A stretch of DNA of 64,000 nucleotides, taken from NCBI GenBank assembly GCA_036562565.1, contig DATCJY010000090.1, positions 1 to 64,000 of the forward strand. Direction: 5' to 3'. Positions 15,835 through 24,210 of the stretch are shown piece after piece (the stretch's first letter is position 1; every line of letters begins with the position of its first letter). Position numbers and translations under genes: made by a program. The notes beneath the pieces were generated by a model that did no database searches, had not been told where the DNA came from, and saw only the letters and a program-made list of their open reading frames with translations. Source of the stretch: DATCJY01 sp036562565. GTDB lineage: Bacteria > Bacteroidota > Bacteroidia > Flavobacteriales_D > Sanyastnellaceae.

Positions 15835-16551
15835 ATGGAAAACAATCACAAAGACAGTAGAATAGCCAAGAAGTTCAAACAGCTAACTTGGAATGAAGTG
15901 CGTTCCAATGACTCCTGGTCTATCTTTAAGATCATGGGAGAATTTGTAGAAGGATATGAGCGCATGAGCAAAATTGGCCCATGTGTGTCCATCTTTGGAT
16001 CTGCCCGTACAAAGCCTGACAATAAGTATTACATCATGGCCCGTGACATTGCTTACGGTCTCACTCAAAAAGGTTATGGCGTTATCAGTGGTGGTGGCCC
16101 GGGAATTATGGAGGCGGCCAACAAAGGTGCGCGAGAAGGCGGTGGAACATCCGTTGGTCTCAACATCGTATTGCCGTTTGAGCAACACAGCAACCCATAC
16201 GTAGATCCGGATAAGAACATCAACTTTGACTACTTCTTCGTTCGCAAGGTGATGTTTGTGAAATATTCACAAGGTTTTATTGTCATGCCGGGTGGGTTTG
16301 GCACACTTGATGAATTCTTTGAAGCATTGACATTGATTCAGACAGATAAAATCGGTCGATTCCCAATTATCCTCGTGGGTAAAGAGTTTTGGAGCGGATT
16401 GATTGATTGGATCAAAGACTCATTGTTGGAGAGAGAGCATAATATTTCTCCGCAGGACATGTTTTTATTTACACTTGTAGATACAGCAGAGGAAGCTGTG
16501 GAAGAAATCAATAAGTTCTACTCTCAGTATTTATTGAAACCGAACTTCTAA
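15835..16551 (+). CDS. TIGR00730 family Rossmann-fold protein (LOG-type nucleotide hydrolase)
   Basis: A 238-residue protein with the two LOG-family signatures GGGPGIMEAANKGA and PGGFGTLDEFFEAL, the latter holding the catalytic Glu/Arg region. Family members hydrolyse the N-glycosidic bond of nucleoside 5'-monophosphates (cytokinin-activating type in plants, purine nucleotide recycling in bacteria). It starts 25 bases after the HerA-like gene and ends 8 bases before the SGNH hydrolase gene, so it is in the same transcript. Exact substrate cannot be read from sequence. Confidence 0.92.
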   Translation: MENNHKDSRIAKKFKQLTWNEVRSNDSWSIFKIMGEFVEGYERMSKIGPCVSIFGSARTKPDNKYYIMARDIAYGLTQKGYGVISGGGPGIMEAANKGAREGGGTSVGLNIVLPFEQHSNPYVDPDKNINFDYFFVRKVMFVKYSQGFIVMPGGFGTLDEFFEALTLIQTDKIGRFPIILVGKEFWSGLIDWIKDSLLEREHNISPQDMFLFTLVDTAEEAVEEINKFYSQYLLKPNF

Positions 16552-16559
16552 TTCGTGCA

Positions 16560-17867
16560 ATGAAGAGCATTTGGAGAAAAAAATGGATAATCGTGGTGGC
16601 CATTCTCTTGGGAGTGGTTTCATCCTCTTGGGTATTGTCCATGCATTACTTCCATCCTGAAGTCGAGGTAGCAGAAGTTGTGGCTCCTGTTGAAGAAGAG
16701 AAAGGAGAGTTTTCATTCATCCAGTACAAGCTCAACAAACTTCAGATTCGTGGGAAGTATGACAACTGGGAAAAGCTTTTTTCCAAAATGGAAGACGTAG
16801 CTTTCAATGGAGTGGGCAAGGTGTCGGTCGTTCATATCGGAGGTTCACACGTACAAGGTGGTGCACTGACAGATAGAATGCGTGCCAACCTCATTGAAAT
16901 GCTTTATGGAGCCAAAGGTGAACGCGGATTTGTTTTCCCTTTTGAAATTGCCGGAGTGAACTGTCCTTACAGCATCAAGGCATCATGGACCGGTAATTGG
17001 GTAGGAGCCCGCACCAGTGTGAATTCAGACCAAATGCTCTGGGGAGTAAGCGGTCTCAGTGCTACAACGAAGGATTCAACGGCAACCATTAATATCAAAG
17101 CACTCGATTACGATAAGAAGCCGTTTAAGTTCAACCGTGTGCGCATCTACAACCAGCGCAGCGATAACATGGAAATTGTGTTGGATCCGGACATTCATGT
17201 GACCCGATTCAAAGAATATCCAAACCAAGGATATTTGGAGTATGAGTTTACTCCGGCAAAAACAGACTTGATGTTTTCTATCCAACGCACCGATTCGGCT
17301 GAGTCTTTCTTTACGTTTCAAGGAGTTTATCTGGGCAATGACGACAGCGGACTTACCTACAATGCCATTGGCGTCAACGGTGCGAGTGCTATGAGTTATA
17401 TGCGTGGTGAGATGTTTCAACCGCAACTCAATACCATTGCTCCGGACTTGGCAATATTTGGTATCGGTATCAACGATGCCAATGTGCCGAATGGTACTTT
17501 CAATGCGCAGCTTTATTATGACCGTTTTGAGAAGATGATTAAAGCATTTCGCACCGCTAATCCGGATGTATGCTTCATCTTCATCGTAAACAATGATACT
17601 TATTACCAGAAGAAGGTACCTAACAAGAATGTCTTTGAAATCCAACGCGTATTATATCGCTTGGCTGAGAATTACGATGGAGCGGTGTATGACATGTTCG
17701 AAATCATGGGAGGTCTAGGCTCCATTCGTGAATGGCAACGCGCACAACTCGCAATGGAGGACAAAGTGCACTTGAGCAGAAAAGGATATGAATTGCAAGC
17801 TGACCTAATGACGGAAGCCATCAAAGAAGCGTTCGGTAATTATTTAAGTAGTAAGAATATTCAGTAA
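16560..17867 (+). CDS. Membrane-anchored SGNH/GDSL-type hydrolase
   Basis: A 435-residue protein with an N-terminal membrane anchor (WIIVVAILLGVVSSSWVLS) and an extracytoplasmic SGNH hydrolase fold. Block I is HIGGSHVQGG with the likely nucleophile Ser, block III is FGIGINDANV with the Asn, and block V is DKVHLSRKGY, giving the Asp-x-x-His pair. A jelly-roll-like insertion lies between blocks I and III (about 140-250), as in related carbohydrate esterases. It probably removes or moves acyl groups on envelope polysaccharide or peptidoglycan; this is inference. It lies between the LOG gene and yaaA with 8- and 4-base gaps. Confidence 0.82.
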   Translation: MKSIWRKKWIIVVAILLGVVSSSWVLSMHYFHPEVEVAEVVAPVEEEKGEFSFIQYKLNKLQIRGKYDNWEKLFSKMEDVAFNGVGKVSVVHIGGSHVQGGALTDRMRANLIEMLYGAKGERGFVFPFEIAGVNCPYSIKASWTGNWVGARTSVNSDQMLWGVSGLSATTKDSTATINIKALDYDKKPFKFNRVRIYNQRSDNMEIVLDPDIHVTRFKEYPNQGYLEYEFTPAKTDLMFSIQRTDSAESFFTFQGVYLGNDDSGLTYNAIGVNGASAMSYMRGEMFQPQLNTIAPDLAIFGIGINDANVPNGTFNAQLYYDRFEKMIKAFRTANPDVCFIFIVNNDTYYQKKVPNKNVFEIQRVLYRLAENYDGAVYDMFEIMGGLGSIREWQRAQLAMEDKVHLSRKGYELQADLMTEAIKEAFGNYLSSKNIQ

Positions 17868-17871
17868 CCCT

Positions 17872-18645
17872 ATGAGTCAATTATTAGCGGTGATATCACC
17901 GGCCAAACTGTTGGATGATTCCACGCATTATCCTGATCTTAATTGTACTCAACCGGTTTTTCAGGATGAAGCAGCTTATTTGGTCAGCAAGCTTAATAAA
18001 TGTTCTGCCGCTGAATTGTCAGAGTTGATGGAACTCAGTGCCAAGCTAGGCGAAGAGAACAAAAGACGCTATGCCGAATGGCACTTGCCTTTCACTCATG
18101 CCAATGCACATCCGGCTGTGCTCATGTTCAAAGGCGAAGTGTACCGCGGTCTCAAGGCCGAAGAGTTTTCGAAGAAAGAATTGGACTTTGCCCAAGATCA
18201 TTTGCGCATACTCAGCGGATTGTATGGTGTGCTTCGCCCATTGGATTTAGTGATGGGGTATCGCCTCATGATGGGGACTCCCTTTTCTCCAGATAAGAAA
18301 ACCAAGAACCTCTATGCATATTGGGGAACGAAGATAGCAGAGCAACTGGCCGAAAGCCTTGCGCCAAAAGGTGTGTTGGTGAACCTCGCTTCTTCCGAAT
18401 ACTTCAAAGCGGTGGATTTGAAGTCGCTCAACAGACGCGTGGTAACCTGTGAATTCAAAGAACGTAAAGGCGATAAATACAGTGTCGTTTCCACTTATGC
18501 CAAACATGCTCGTGGAATGATGGCAAGGTTTTTAATAGAGAATAAAATCAAGAAGGCGGATGACCTGAAGGCGTTTGAAATGGAGAATTATAAGTTCAAC
18601 GCATCTTTGTCTTCCGATAATCAGTGGATATTCACACGTGGGTAA
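17872..18645 (+). CDS. yaaA: Peroxide stress protein YaaA
   Basis: A 257-residue member of the YaaA/UPF0246 family, full length. Characteristic segments are ISPAKLLD at the N-terminus, FKGEVYRGL, HLRILSGLYGVLRPLD, MGTPF, NLASSEYFKAVD and the C-terminal KHARGMMARFLIENK. E. coli YaaA lowers free iron and DNA damage during peroxide stress and has a DNA-binding helix-hairpin-helix element. The start lies four bases after the stop of the preceding gene, so translation is probably coupled. Confidence 0.95.
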   Translation: MSQLLAVISPAKLLDDSTHYPDLNCTQPVFQDEAAYLVSKLNKCSAAELSELMELSAKLGEENKRRYAEWHLPFTHANAHPAVLMFKGEVYRGLKAEEFSKKELDFAQDHLRILSGLYGVLRPLDLVMGYRLMMGTPFSPDKKTKNLYAYWGTKIAEQLAESLAPKGVLVNLASSEYFKAVDLKSLNRRVVTCEFKERKGDKYSVVSTYAKHARGMMARFLIENKIKKADDLKAFEMENYKFNASLSSDNQWIFTRG

Positions 18646-18662
18646 GTTGACAAGACACCCAG

Positions 18663-18670
18663 TACATTTG
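18663..18670 (+). promoter_or_regulatory. -7 element before the FKBP gene
   Basis: TACATTTG, an exact match to TAnnTTTG, 45 bases before the start codon. The only upstream TTG (18647-18649) is closer than normal. Confidence 0.4.
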
Positions 18671-18714
18671 TGTAGTAAAAACAAATACATACTAAAACAA
18701 TTATTGAACTGACG

Positions 18715-19371
18715 ATGAAAAAAATCATGCTATTAGGTGCCATTTCAATGATGGCATTTCAAGGATTCTCTCAGAATCTGAAGAACCATAAAGACAGTTT
18801 GTCTTATGCGCTTGGTGTAAACCTTGCTGAATCATTGAAGAAGTCCGGCATTACTGAGTATAACGAAGCTGTTTTCCTAGAAGCAGTAAAAGCACATCTT
18901 GCCGGCAAGTCCACCATGACAGAGCAAGTTGCAGATAAATTGTATAAGGAAGAACAACGCAGAATAGCCAATGCAGCAGCAGCGGCAAATCTTAAAGCCG
19001 GTCAGGACTTCCTTGCTAACAATGCAAAACAACCCGGAGTTAAAGTAACCAGTAGCGGATTGCAGTATAAGACAATTGTTGAAGGTACCGGTGCAAGCCC
19101 GGGTCCAAATGACCGTGTGAATGTGCACTACCATGGAACTTTGATTGACGGTACAGTGTTCGATAGTTCGGTTCAGCGCGGTCAGCCAATTTCATTTGGT
19201 TTGAACCAAGTAATCAGCGGTTGGACAGAAGGTCTTCAACTCATGAAAGAAGGTGGTAAAACAATTTTCTACATACCTGCTGAGTTGGCTTATGGCCCGC
19301 GTGCTCAAGGTAAAATTCCTGCCAATTCTACCTTGATTTTTGAAGTAGAGTTGTTTAAAGTAGAGAAGTAA
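18715..19371 (+). CDS. Secreted FKBP-type peptidyl-prolyl cis-trans isomerase
   Basis: A 218-residue prolyl isomerase. A signal peptide (MKKIMLLGAISMMAFQGFSQ) is followed by the helical FKBP N-terminal dimerisation domain (about 22-105: DSLSYALGVNLAESLKKSG) and a C-terminal FKBP domain (about 115-218) with the motifs VNVHYHGTLIDGTVFDSS, GWTEGLQLMKEGGKT and IPAELAYGP. This is the FkpA/Mip layout, acting as periplasmic folding helper. It has its own terminator at 19394-19425. Confidence 0.94.
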   Translation: MKKIMLLGAISMMAFQGFSQNLKNHKDSLSYALGVNLAESLKKSGITEYNEAVFLEAVKAHLAGKSTMTEQVADKLYKEEQRRIANAAAAANLKAGQDFLANNAKQPGVKVTSSGLQYKTIVEGTGASPGPNDRVNVHYHGTLIDGTVFDSSVQRGQPISFGLNQVISGWTEGLQLMKEGGKTIFYIPAELAYGPRAQGKIPANSTLIFEVELFKVEK

Positions 19372-19393
19372 TCAACCAACGTATTTATAAATG

Positions 19394-19425
19394 ACAAAGC
19401 CGGGCGTCCCCCGGCTTTGTTGTTA
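19394..19425 (+). terminator. Intrinsic terminator after the FKBP gene
   Basis: Perfect 11-bp stem ACAAAGCCGGG (19394-19404) with 19410-19420, five-base loop, followed by TGTTGTT. Confidence 0.85.
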
Positions 19426-19440
19426 TATAATAGTTGCGCA

Positions 19441-20094
19441 TCAACCTACGAATCGTCCCCAGAGGGCATCAGCACGATTGAATACAGTGGGAGTGGTATC
19501 GCGGATAGCATCTTTATAAGCCTTGTCATTTCCAGAGCTGCAGTGTATCACCTTTTGCATTTGCCCATTTGATACCTTGGAAACTATCCCCATGTGGCCA
19601 ATCGCTTTTCCTGCACCATATACCACAATGCATCCTTCTTTCGGTGCATTGAGGCTTTCAAATATTCCGGCCGAGCTATTGATATCAGCAACCATAGAGT
19701 GGGTATAAATCCAACCTCCAAATTTTCTGTAGAACGGAATATCTGTTTTGCGCGAGAGCCCCAATACTCAACACACAAAACCACTGCAATCACAGAACTT
19801 GTTTTTGGTTGGCAAATGATAGAGCGGATCCATACCACCACTTCCGAGTATGTACCGAATCGATTTGCCGAGGGCTGAGCTTGCACGTGAAAGAATGGTC
19901 GCTGCACTATGGTCACTGAATGAAAAATCATCAGAAGGAACATCATCCGTATTGGGAATATAGATGAGTTGATTTACATAAATCGTGTTAGGATTTGTGA
20001 TGGAAGGATTGTGAGCGAGGATTAACTCCATGGGAACACCATGATCTATCGCGATTTTCGAAAGGGTGTCTTTCGCTTTGACTTTGTAATACAT
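19441..20094 (-). pseudogene. LysM + NlpC/P60 cell-wall peptidase gene with in-frame TGA
   Basis: Reading from 20094, codons 2-47 form a LysM domain (YYKVKAKDTLSKIAIDHG to IYIP), then an NlpC/P60 domain begins and reaches the catalytic Cys103 (KFCDCSGFVC). Codon 109 is TGA (19770-19768). The same frame then continues for 107 more codons, including VLGLSRKTD and the segment GHMGIVSKV with the expected catalytic His, to a second TGA at 19443-19441. Relatives have Trp after CSGFVC, so a TGG to TGA change is the simplest reading. As written the product lacks the catalytic His and would be inactive. TGA is a normal stop in neighbouring genes. No signal peptide is present. Could also be a base-call error. 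Confidence 0.8.
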
Positions 20095-20232
20095 GATGGT
20101 AAGTTTTAGTTAACGGATAGTTCAAAGGTTCGCTCCATTCGATATTGATTATAGAGCAGTTGAGGTGATAAAAGTAAAACTTTCTTTTATCAAGAGGAAA
20201 AGAAGTGAATAAGAAACAGTGAGGTAAATTGA

Positions 20233-21351
20233 TTAATCGCGCACATCCAGAGCATCGCGCAATCCGTTGCCCACCATCATAAATGACAATACGAGCAACA
20301 TGATGAGAAGCCCCGGAATAATGGCCAGGTAGGCTAAATCCGTTGTGATATAGGCATAGTGTTCGCGAATCATATTTCCCCAACTAGGAGTCGGAATTTG
20401 TGCTCCCAGACCAAGGAAGCTCAGACCTGCTTCCATCAGAATGGCAGAAGCAAAATTGGCCGCACTAATGACAATGATAGGCGAGAGGATATTGGGCAAA
20501 ATGTGCTTAAATATGATGCGTGATTCGGAAAAGCCCAATGCACGAGCCGCTTCTATGTATTCTTTCTCGCGAATGCTCAACACTTGTCCGCGCGCAATAC
20601 GTGCAACTTCCACCCACATGGTGAGACCTACGGCTAAGAATACTTTCCAAAATCCGGTACCAAATGCAAAGGTGATGGCCATTACAAGAATCAAAGTCGG
20701 AATTGCCCAAATCACATTTGTGAACCACATAATCACATTGTCCATCCAGCCGCGGAAGTAACCAGCAAGCAGGCCGAGCGTTAATCCAACCAGCAATGAA
20801 ATGATAACCGCTATTGCACCAACAGATAGTGAAATAACTGTTCCGGCCATAAGTCGTGACAACAAGTCACGTCCGTATTTGTCCGTTCCAAGAAGGAATC
20901 GCTTTTCAAATACATACATATCAGCGGTGATTCGGTAGGAATCATCGCTCTTGAGTTGATTGAGTGCATAAGTTTCTTGCACCCCACTTTCATTAGGTGA
21001 ATACAAGGTAACTACCGCACTGTCTCCAACAATCTCGAATGATTCAATAGCAATTTCTCTGTAATCATTAGGTCGTCCGCCATGTATCCAGTCATAGAAG
21101 AACGAATGCTGTGGCACATCTTCATGAAGACGAATTGTCTGCACCGTAAAGCCGGGTTTCTGACGGCTCAATAATAAATTCTGGTTATTCGCATTGATGG
21201 TTTTGTCCGGACGAATGGTGTGCCCAAGCAGTGATACCAAGGTGACCAATACGATAAAAGCAGAGCCGGCCATCGCAAGCGGATTCTTGCGAAACTTGCG
21301 CCACGCGTGACGTGCCGGAGTATCAATGGTGTATGCTCGGGAACTGCTCAT
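20233..21351 (-). CDS. OppC/DppC-type ABC transporter permease, orphan
   Basis: A 372-residue inner-membrane permease of the oligopeptide/nickel family. I chose ATG 21351, which overlaps the stop of the preceding gene as ATGA; an upstream in-frame start (21393) would overlap by 46 bases. The first TM helix follows FRKNPLAMAGSAF; about 100 extracytoplasmic residues come next; then GTDKYGRDLLSRLMAG, five more TM helices and the ABC-contact EAA loop EYIEAARALGFSESRIIFKHILPN. Its usual partners (OppB permease, OppA binding protein, OppD/F ATPases) are not in the window, so it must pair with subunits encoded elsewhere. Substrate is unknown. Confidence 0.88.
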   Translation of the reverse strand: MSSSRAYTIDTPARHAWRKFRKNPLAMAGSAFIVLVTLVSLLGHTIRPDKTINANNQNLLLSRQKPGFTVQTIRLHEDVPQHSFFYDWIHGGRPNDYREIAIESFEIVGDSAVVTLYSPNESGVQETYALNQLKSDDSYRITADMYVFEKRFLLGTDKYGRDLLSRLMAGTVISLSVGAIAVIISLLVGLTLGLLAGYFRGWMDNVIMWFTNVIWAIPTLILVMAITFAFGTGFWKVFLAVGLTMWVEVARIARGQVLSIREKEYIEAARALGFSESRIIFKHILPNILSPIIVISAANFASAILMEAGLSFLGLGAQIPTPSWGNMIREHYAYITTDLAYLAIIPGLLIMLLVLSFMMVGNGLRDALDVRD

Positions 21352-22511
21352 GTCTTTTTTGAGGTGCGCAAACTTATTGCTCTTCCCTTCCATTTGGTAG
21401 GGTAGATGACAATTAGCAATGGAATTAAAATAAAATACACAGGATAGAACAAGGAGAGCAGCAATGCATCATCAACGCGCAATTTGCATTTGAATGATTG
21501 CGCGATGCAATGAGCAAACCAATATTCCACACTCATTTTGATGAGCAATAGAGTTATTGCAGGCATCCAAAGTGATGGGGTAATCAATGAACTGATAACA
21601 ATTGCCGAGACACTCCAATTTGCTAAGGATAGTATTAAACCGGACACAACAATGTGTTTATCCGAAAGAGCGCTGATTTTAGATGCCCAGCGCACGCGTT
21701 GTTGCAGTAGGTCCTTGAGTGTTCCGCATGGCTTCGTTTTTACAATTACGGAAGAGTCGAAGTAGTAATGAATCTTCATTCTGGCATGTTTCATCGCCAA
21801 CATCAAAAACATATCATCACCTGAAAGGAGGTTTTGATGCGTTATGTTGTTCATGATGTGCAAATAGCTTTTGCGCGAAAAACTCAAATTGGCACCATTG
21901 CACATAACTGCGGAGTGCATGTTGGCAGCAGCTCCTGTTATTCCGGAAAGTTGTAAGAAATCAACTTGTTGCAATCGTTCCAATCGTGTTTTGGCAGGAG
22001 CAAGCAATACCGGAAGTATCACTAAGTCCGCTTCATTTTGATGATAGATATTTTCAATCCTTCTCAGCCAATTCGCCTCGGGTAATGCATCGGCATCTAT
22101 GGTGACGATGATGTCAGAGTCAGAAGCCTCTATGGCATTGTGTATAGCTGCTTTCTTACCAAATGCGTTGGCAGGCAAGTTTAAGAGCTTGATAGGTAAA
22201 CAATGTTCTTGTTGGAAGCGCTGAATGATTGAACATGATGAATCCTCTGAATGATCGTTTACAAAAATGAATTCTGCGTTACCGGTTGTAAAGTCTTGTG
22301 AAAGCAACGCATTCAACAAAGTAGGAAGATGGTGAGCTTCATTGCGAAATGGAACAATCACAGCCACTTTGAGTGCCGGATCACTACCGGTAGGAGCATT
22401 GAGCGTAGGTCGCGACCAATAACGCAGCAATGTGATGACATAGACTGCGTAACATAGAATGATAATACTACTGCAAATGGCGATGACCGACAACATATAT
22501 TTACCGTCCAA
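21348..22511 (-). CDS. Family 2 glycosyltransferase (membrane)
   Basis: A 387-residue protein with an N-terminal TM helix (AICSSIIILCYAVYVITLL), a GT-A domain (about 45-260) and two or three C-terminal TM helices. GT2 motifs are VIVPFRNEAHHL, the DxD-like TIDADALPEANW, GDDMFL and the QxxRW-type LQQRVRWASK, so a processive or lipid-linked sugar transfer at the inner membrane is likely. Its stop overlaps the start of the permease gene by four bases, which implies co-expression; why a sugar transferase and an OppC-type permease are coupled is unclear. Confidence 0.88.
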   Translation of the reverse strand: MDGKYMLSVIAICSSIIILCYAVYVITLLRYWSRPTLNAPTGSDPALKVAVIVPFRNEAHHLPTLLNALLSQDFTTGNAEFIFVNDHSEDSSCSIIQRFQQEHCLPIKLLNLPANAFGKKAAIHNAIEASDSDIIVTIDADALPEANWLRRIENIYHQNEADLVILPVLLAPAKTRLERLQQVDFLQLSGITGAAANMHSAVMCNGANLSFSRKSYLHIMNNITHQNLLSGDDMFLMLAMKHARMKIHYYFDSSVIVKTKPCGTLKDLLQQRVRWASKISALSDKHIVVSGLILSLANWSVSAIVISSLITPSLWMPAITLLLIKMSVEYWFAHCIAQSFKCKLRVDDALLLSLFYPVYFILIPLLIVIYPTKWKGRAISLRTSKKT

Positions 22512-22565
22512 ATTAAAACCAACGCAGAGTTGGTTGTCATGAATTTAAAAGGTGTTTATTAACGA

Positions 22566-23147
22566 ATGGCTGTAGTTGCTCCGAGTCAACCAACTGAACG
22601 AATCATACTGGGAATTGATCCGGGAACTACCATCTTGGGGTATGGTATCATCAAAGTGGAAGGCAAGCGTATGTCGCTGCTTGCAATGGGGGTTCTTCAC
22701 CTGGAGAAATACGATGATCATCACTTGAAACTCCAGAAGATATTTGAACGCACCATAGAACTTATTGATGGTTTTCATCCGGATGAGTTGGCCATTGAGG
22801 CACCTTTCTTTGGAAAGAACGTCCAGTCTATGCTTAAGCTGGGTAGGGCGCAAGGAGTGGCAATTGCTGCTGCACTCAGCAGGCAACTACCTGTTATGGA
22901 GTATGCACCAAGAAAAATAAAGCAAAGCATCACGGGTAATGGTAATGCCTCCAAAGAGCAGGTAGCAGCGATGCTGCAACAAACCCTCAAAATATCTACT
23001 CAAGACATGCCTGCCAAACTGGACGCAACCGATGGCTTGGCTGCTGCAGTGTGTCATTTTTATCAAAGCTCAAGTGTGGCTGGAACTTCCAAATCCTACA
23101 GTGGTTGGAAGGCATTCATTGCCGATAATCCCAAACGGATTAAATAA
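22566..23147 (+). CDS. ruvC: Crossover junction endodeoxyribonuclease RuvC
   Basis: Resolves Holliday junctions together with RuvAB. The 193-residue protein has the RNase-H-like catalytic set: Asp18 (ILGIDPGTT), Glu in LAIEAPFFGKN, and the C-terminal LDATDGLAAAVCH with the paired Asp residues. About ten extra residues precede the usual start (MAVVAPSQPTE) and about 25 follow. It is divergent from the glycosyltransferase gene, with 54 bases between. ruvA and ruvB are not in the window. Confidence 0.95.
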   Translation: MAVVAPSQPTERIILGIDPGTTILGYGIIKVEGKRMSLLAMGVLHLEKYDDHHLKLQKIFERTIELIDGFHPDELAIEAPFFGKNVQSMLKLGRAQGVAIAAALSRQLPVMEYAPRKIKQSITGNGNASKEQVAAMLQQTLKISTQDMPAKLDATDGLAAAVCHFYQSSSVAGTSKSYSGWKAFIADNPKRIK

Positions 23148-23244
23148 TTCCCTATTCAGTTTCAATAGTCGGTGGCAAACATTGCATCACTGATGCTCTG
23201 TCTTAATTTGCCACACTTTTAAAACAAATAGATAGGAATAAGAA

Positions 23245-24132
23245 GTGAAGTTTGCAGCAGTTGATATCGGTTCCAATGCTATCCGGCTATTGATTCAGGA
23301 AACCAGAAGTACAATCAAAGGAGAGGCCTTGGAGAAAGTTGCTATAACCCGAGTGCCCGTGCGATTGGGTGCAGATACTTTTTCTACAGGAGCCATTTCG
23401 GACACACGTCAGGAGCAGCTGAAGAAAGCCCTCATGGCTTTTCGTTATCTCATGGAGTTGTATGAAGTTGACCAATTTAGAGCCTGCGCTACATCGGCTC
23501 TTCGTGAGGCCAATAATAATGCTCAGATCGTGGAACGATTGTATAACGAGACCGGCATCAACGTAGAAATCCTTTCCGGTGATGAAGAAGCTGAGCTCAT
23601 CTTCAAGAACTTTTATGACAGCGGTATCAGTGCTTTGCAGAATGCATTGTTTGTTGATGTAGGCGGAGGCAGCACGGAACTCACATTGATTGTAAACGGT
23701 GAGCGCAAAATGTCAAAATCGTTTCAGCTAGGCACTGTGCGCATGTTGACCCAAGCCAATCACTCTGATGCGTGGTGTGAAGTGGAACAATGGATAAAGG
23801 CTGAAATAAACACCTCTGAAAAACTCGTTGCGATAGGAACCGGAGGGAATATCAATACGCTTTTCAAACTGCAAGGGAAGAAAGCCAATGAAAAGATTTC
23901 ATGGCGCAACATCAAGTTTCAATATGAAACCATAAAAGCATTGAGCTATGAACAAAGGATTTCACAACTCAAGCTCAAACCCGATCGTGCAGACGTGATT
24001 GTTCCTGCTTGCGAGATATACTTGCGCATCATGGAGATGGCAAGTATTGAAGAGATGGTGGTTCCAAAAATTGGTTTGGCCGATGGCATCATCATCGACC
24101 TTTGTGAGCGATGGAAAAAAATGGCAGATTAA
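23245..24132 (+). CDS. Ppx/GppA family phosphatase
   Basis: A 295-residue member of the exopolyphosphatase / guanosine pentaphosphate phosphohydrolase family with the ASKHA fold: phosphate 1 loop AAVDIGSNAIRLLI at the N-terminus, ACATSALREANN, and the phosphate 2 loop FVDVGGGSTELTLI (about 135-148). It ends after domain II (GLADGIIIDLCERW), so it is the short form without the HD-like domains of E. coli Ppx. The start is GTG at 23245. Whether it acts on polyphosphate or pppGpp cannot be read from sequence; no polyphosphate kinase gene is adjacent. Confidence 0.92.
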   Translation: MKFAAVDIGSNAIRLLIQETRSTIKGEALEKVAITRVPVRLGADTFSTGAISDTRQEQLKKALMAFRYLMELYEVDQFRACATSALREANNNAQIVERLYNETGINVEILSGDEEAELIFKNFYDSGISALQNALFVDVGGGSTELTLIVNGERKMSKSFQLGTVRMLTQANHSDAWCEVEQWIKAEINTSEKLVAIGTGGNINTLFKLQGKKANEKISWRNIKFQYETIKALSYEQRISQLKLKPDRADVIVPACEIYLRIMEMASIEEMVVPKIGLADGIIIDLCERWKKMAD

Positions 24133-24148
24133 CAGGGTAGAAAACCTT

Positions 24149-24181
24149 TTGCTGTCCAAATCAATTTCTACCTTACATTCG
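24149..24181 (+). promoter_or_regulatory. Possible promoter of the large T9SS cargo gene
   Basis: TTG at 24149-24151, 22-base spacer, TACATTCG at 24174-24181; one mismatch to TAnnTTTG. Transcript start expected near 24188, 23 bases before the start codon. Confidence 0.4.
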
Positions 24182-24210
24182 AACACCTTAATTAATTTAA
24201 CTTATAAACC

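Noticed and set aside
19768..19770. TGA read as tryptophan or selenocysteine in the NlpC/P60 gene
   Set aside because: TGA is the normal stop of several genes here (for example at 10319-10321 and 35577-35579), no Sec insertion hairpin or related gene is seen, and the site corresponds to Trp, so mutation or base error is simpler.
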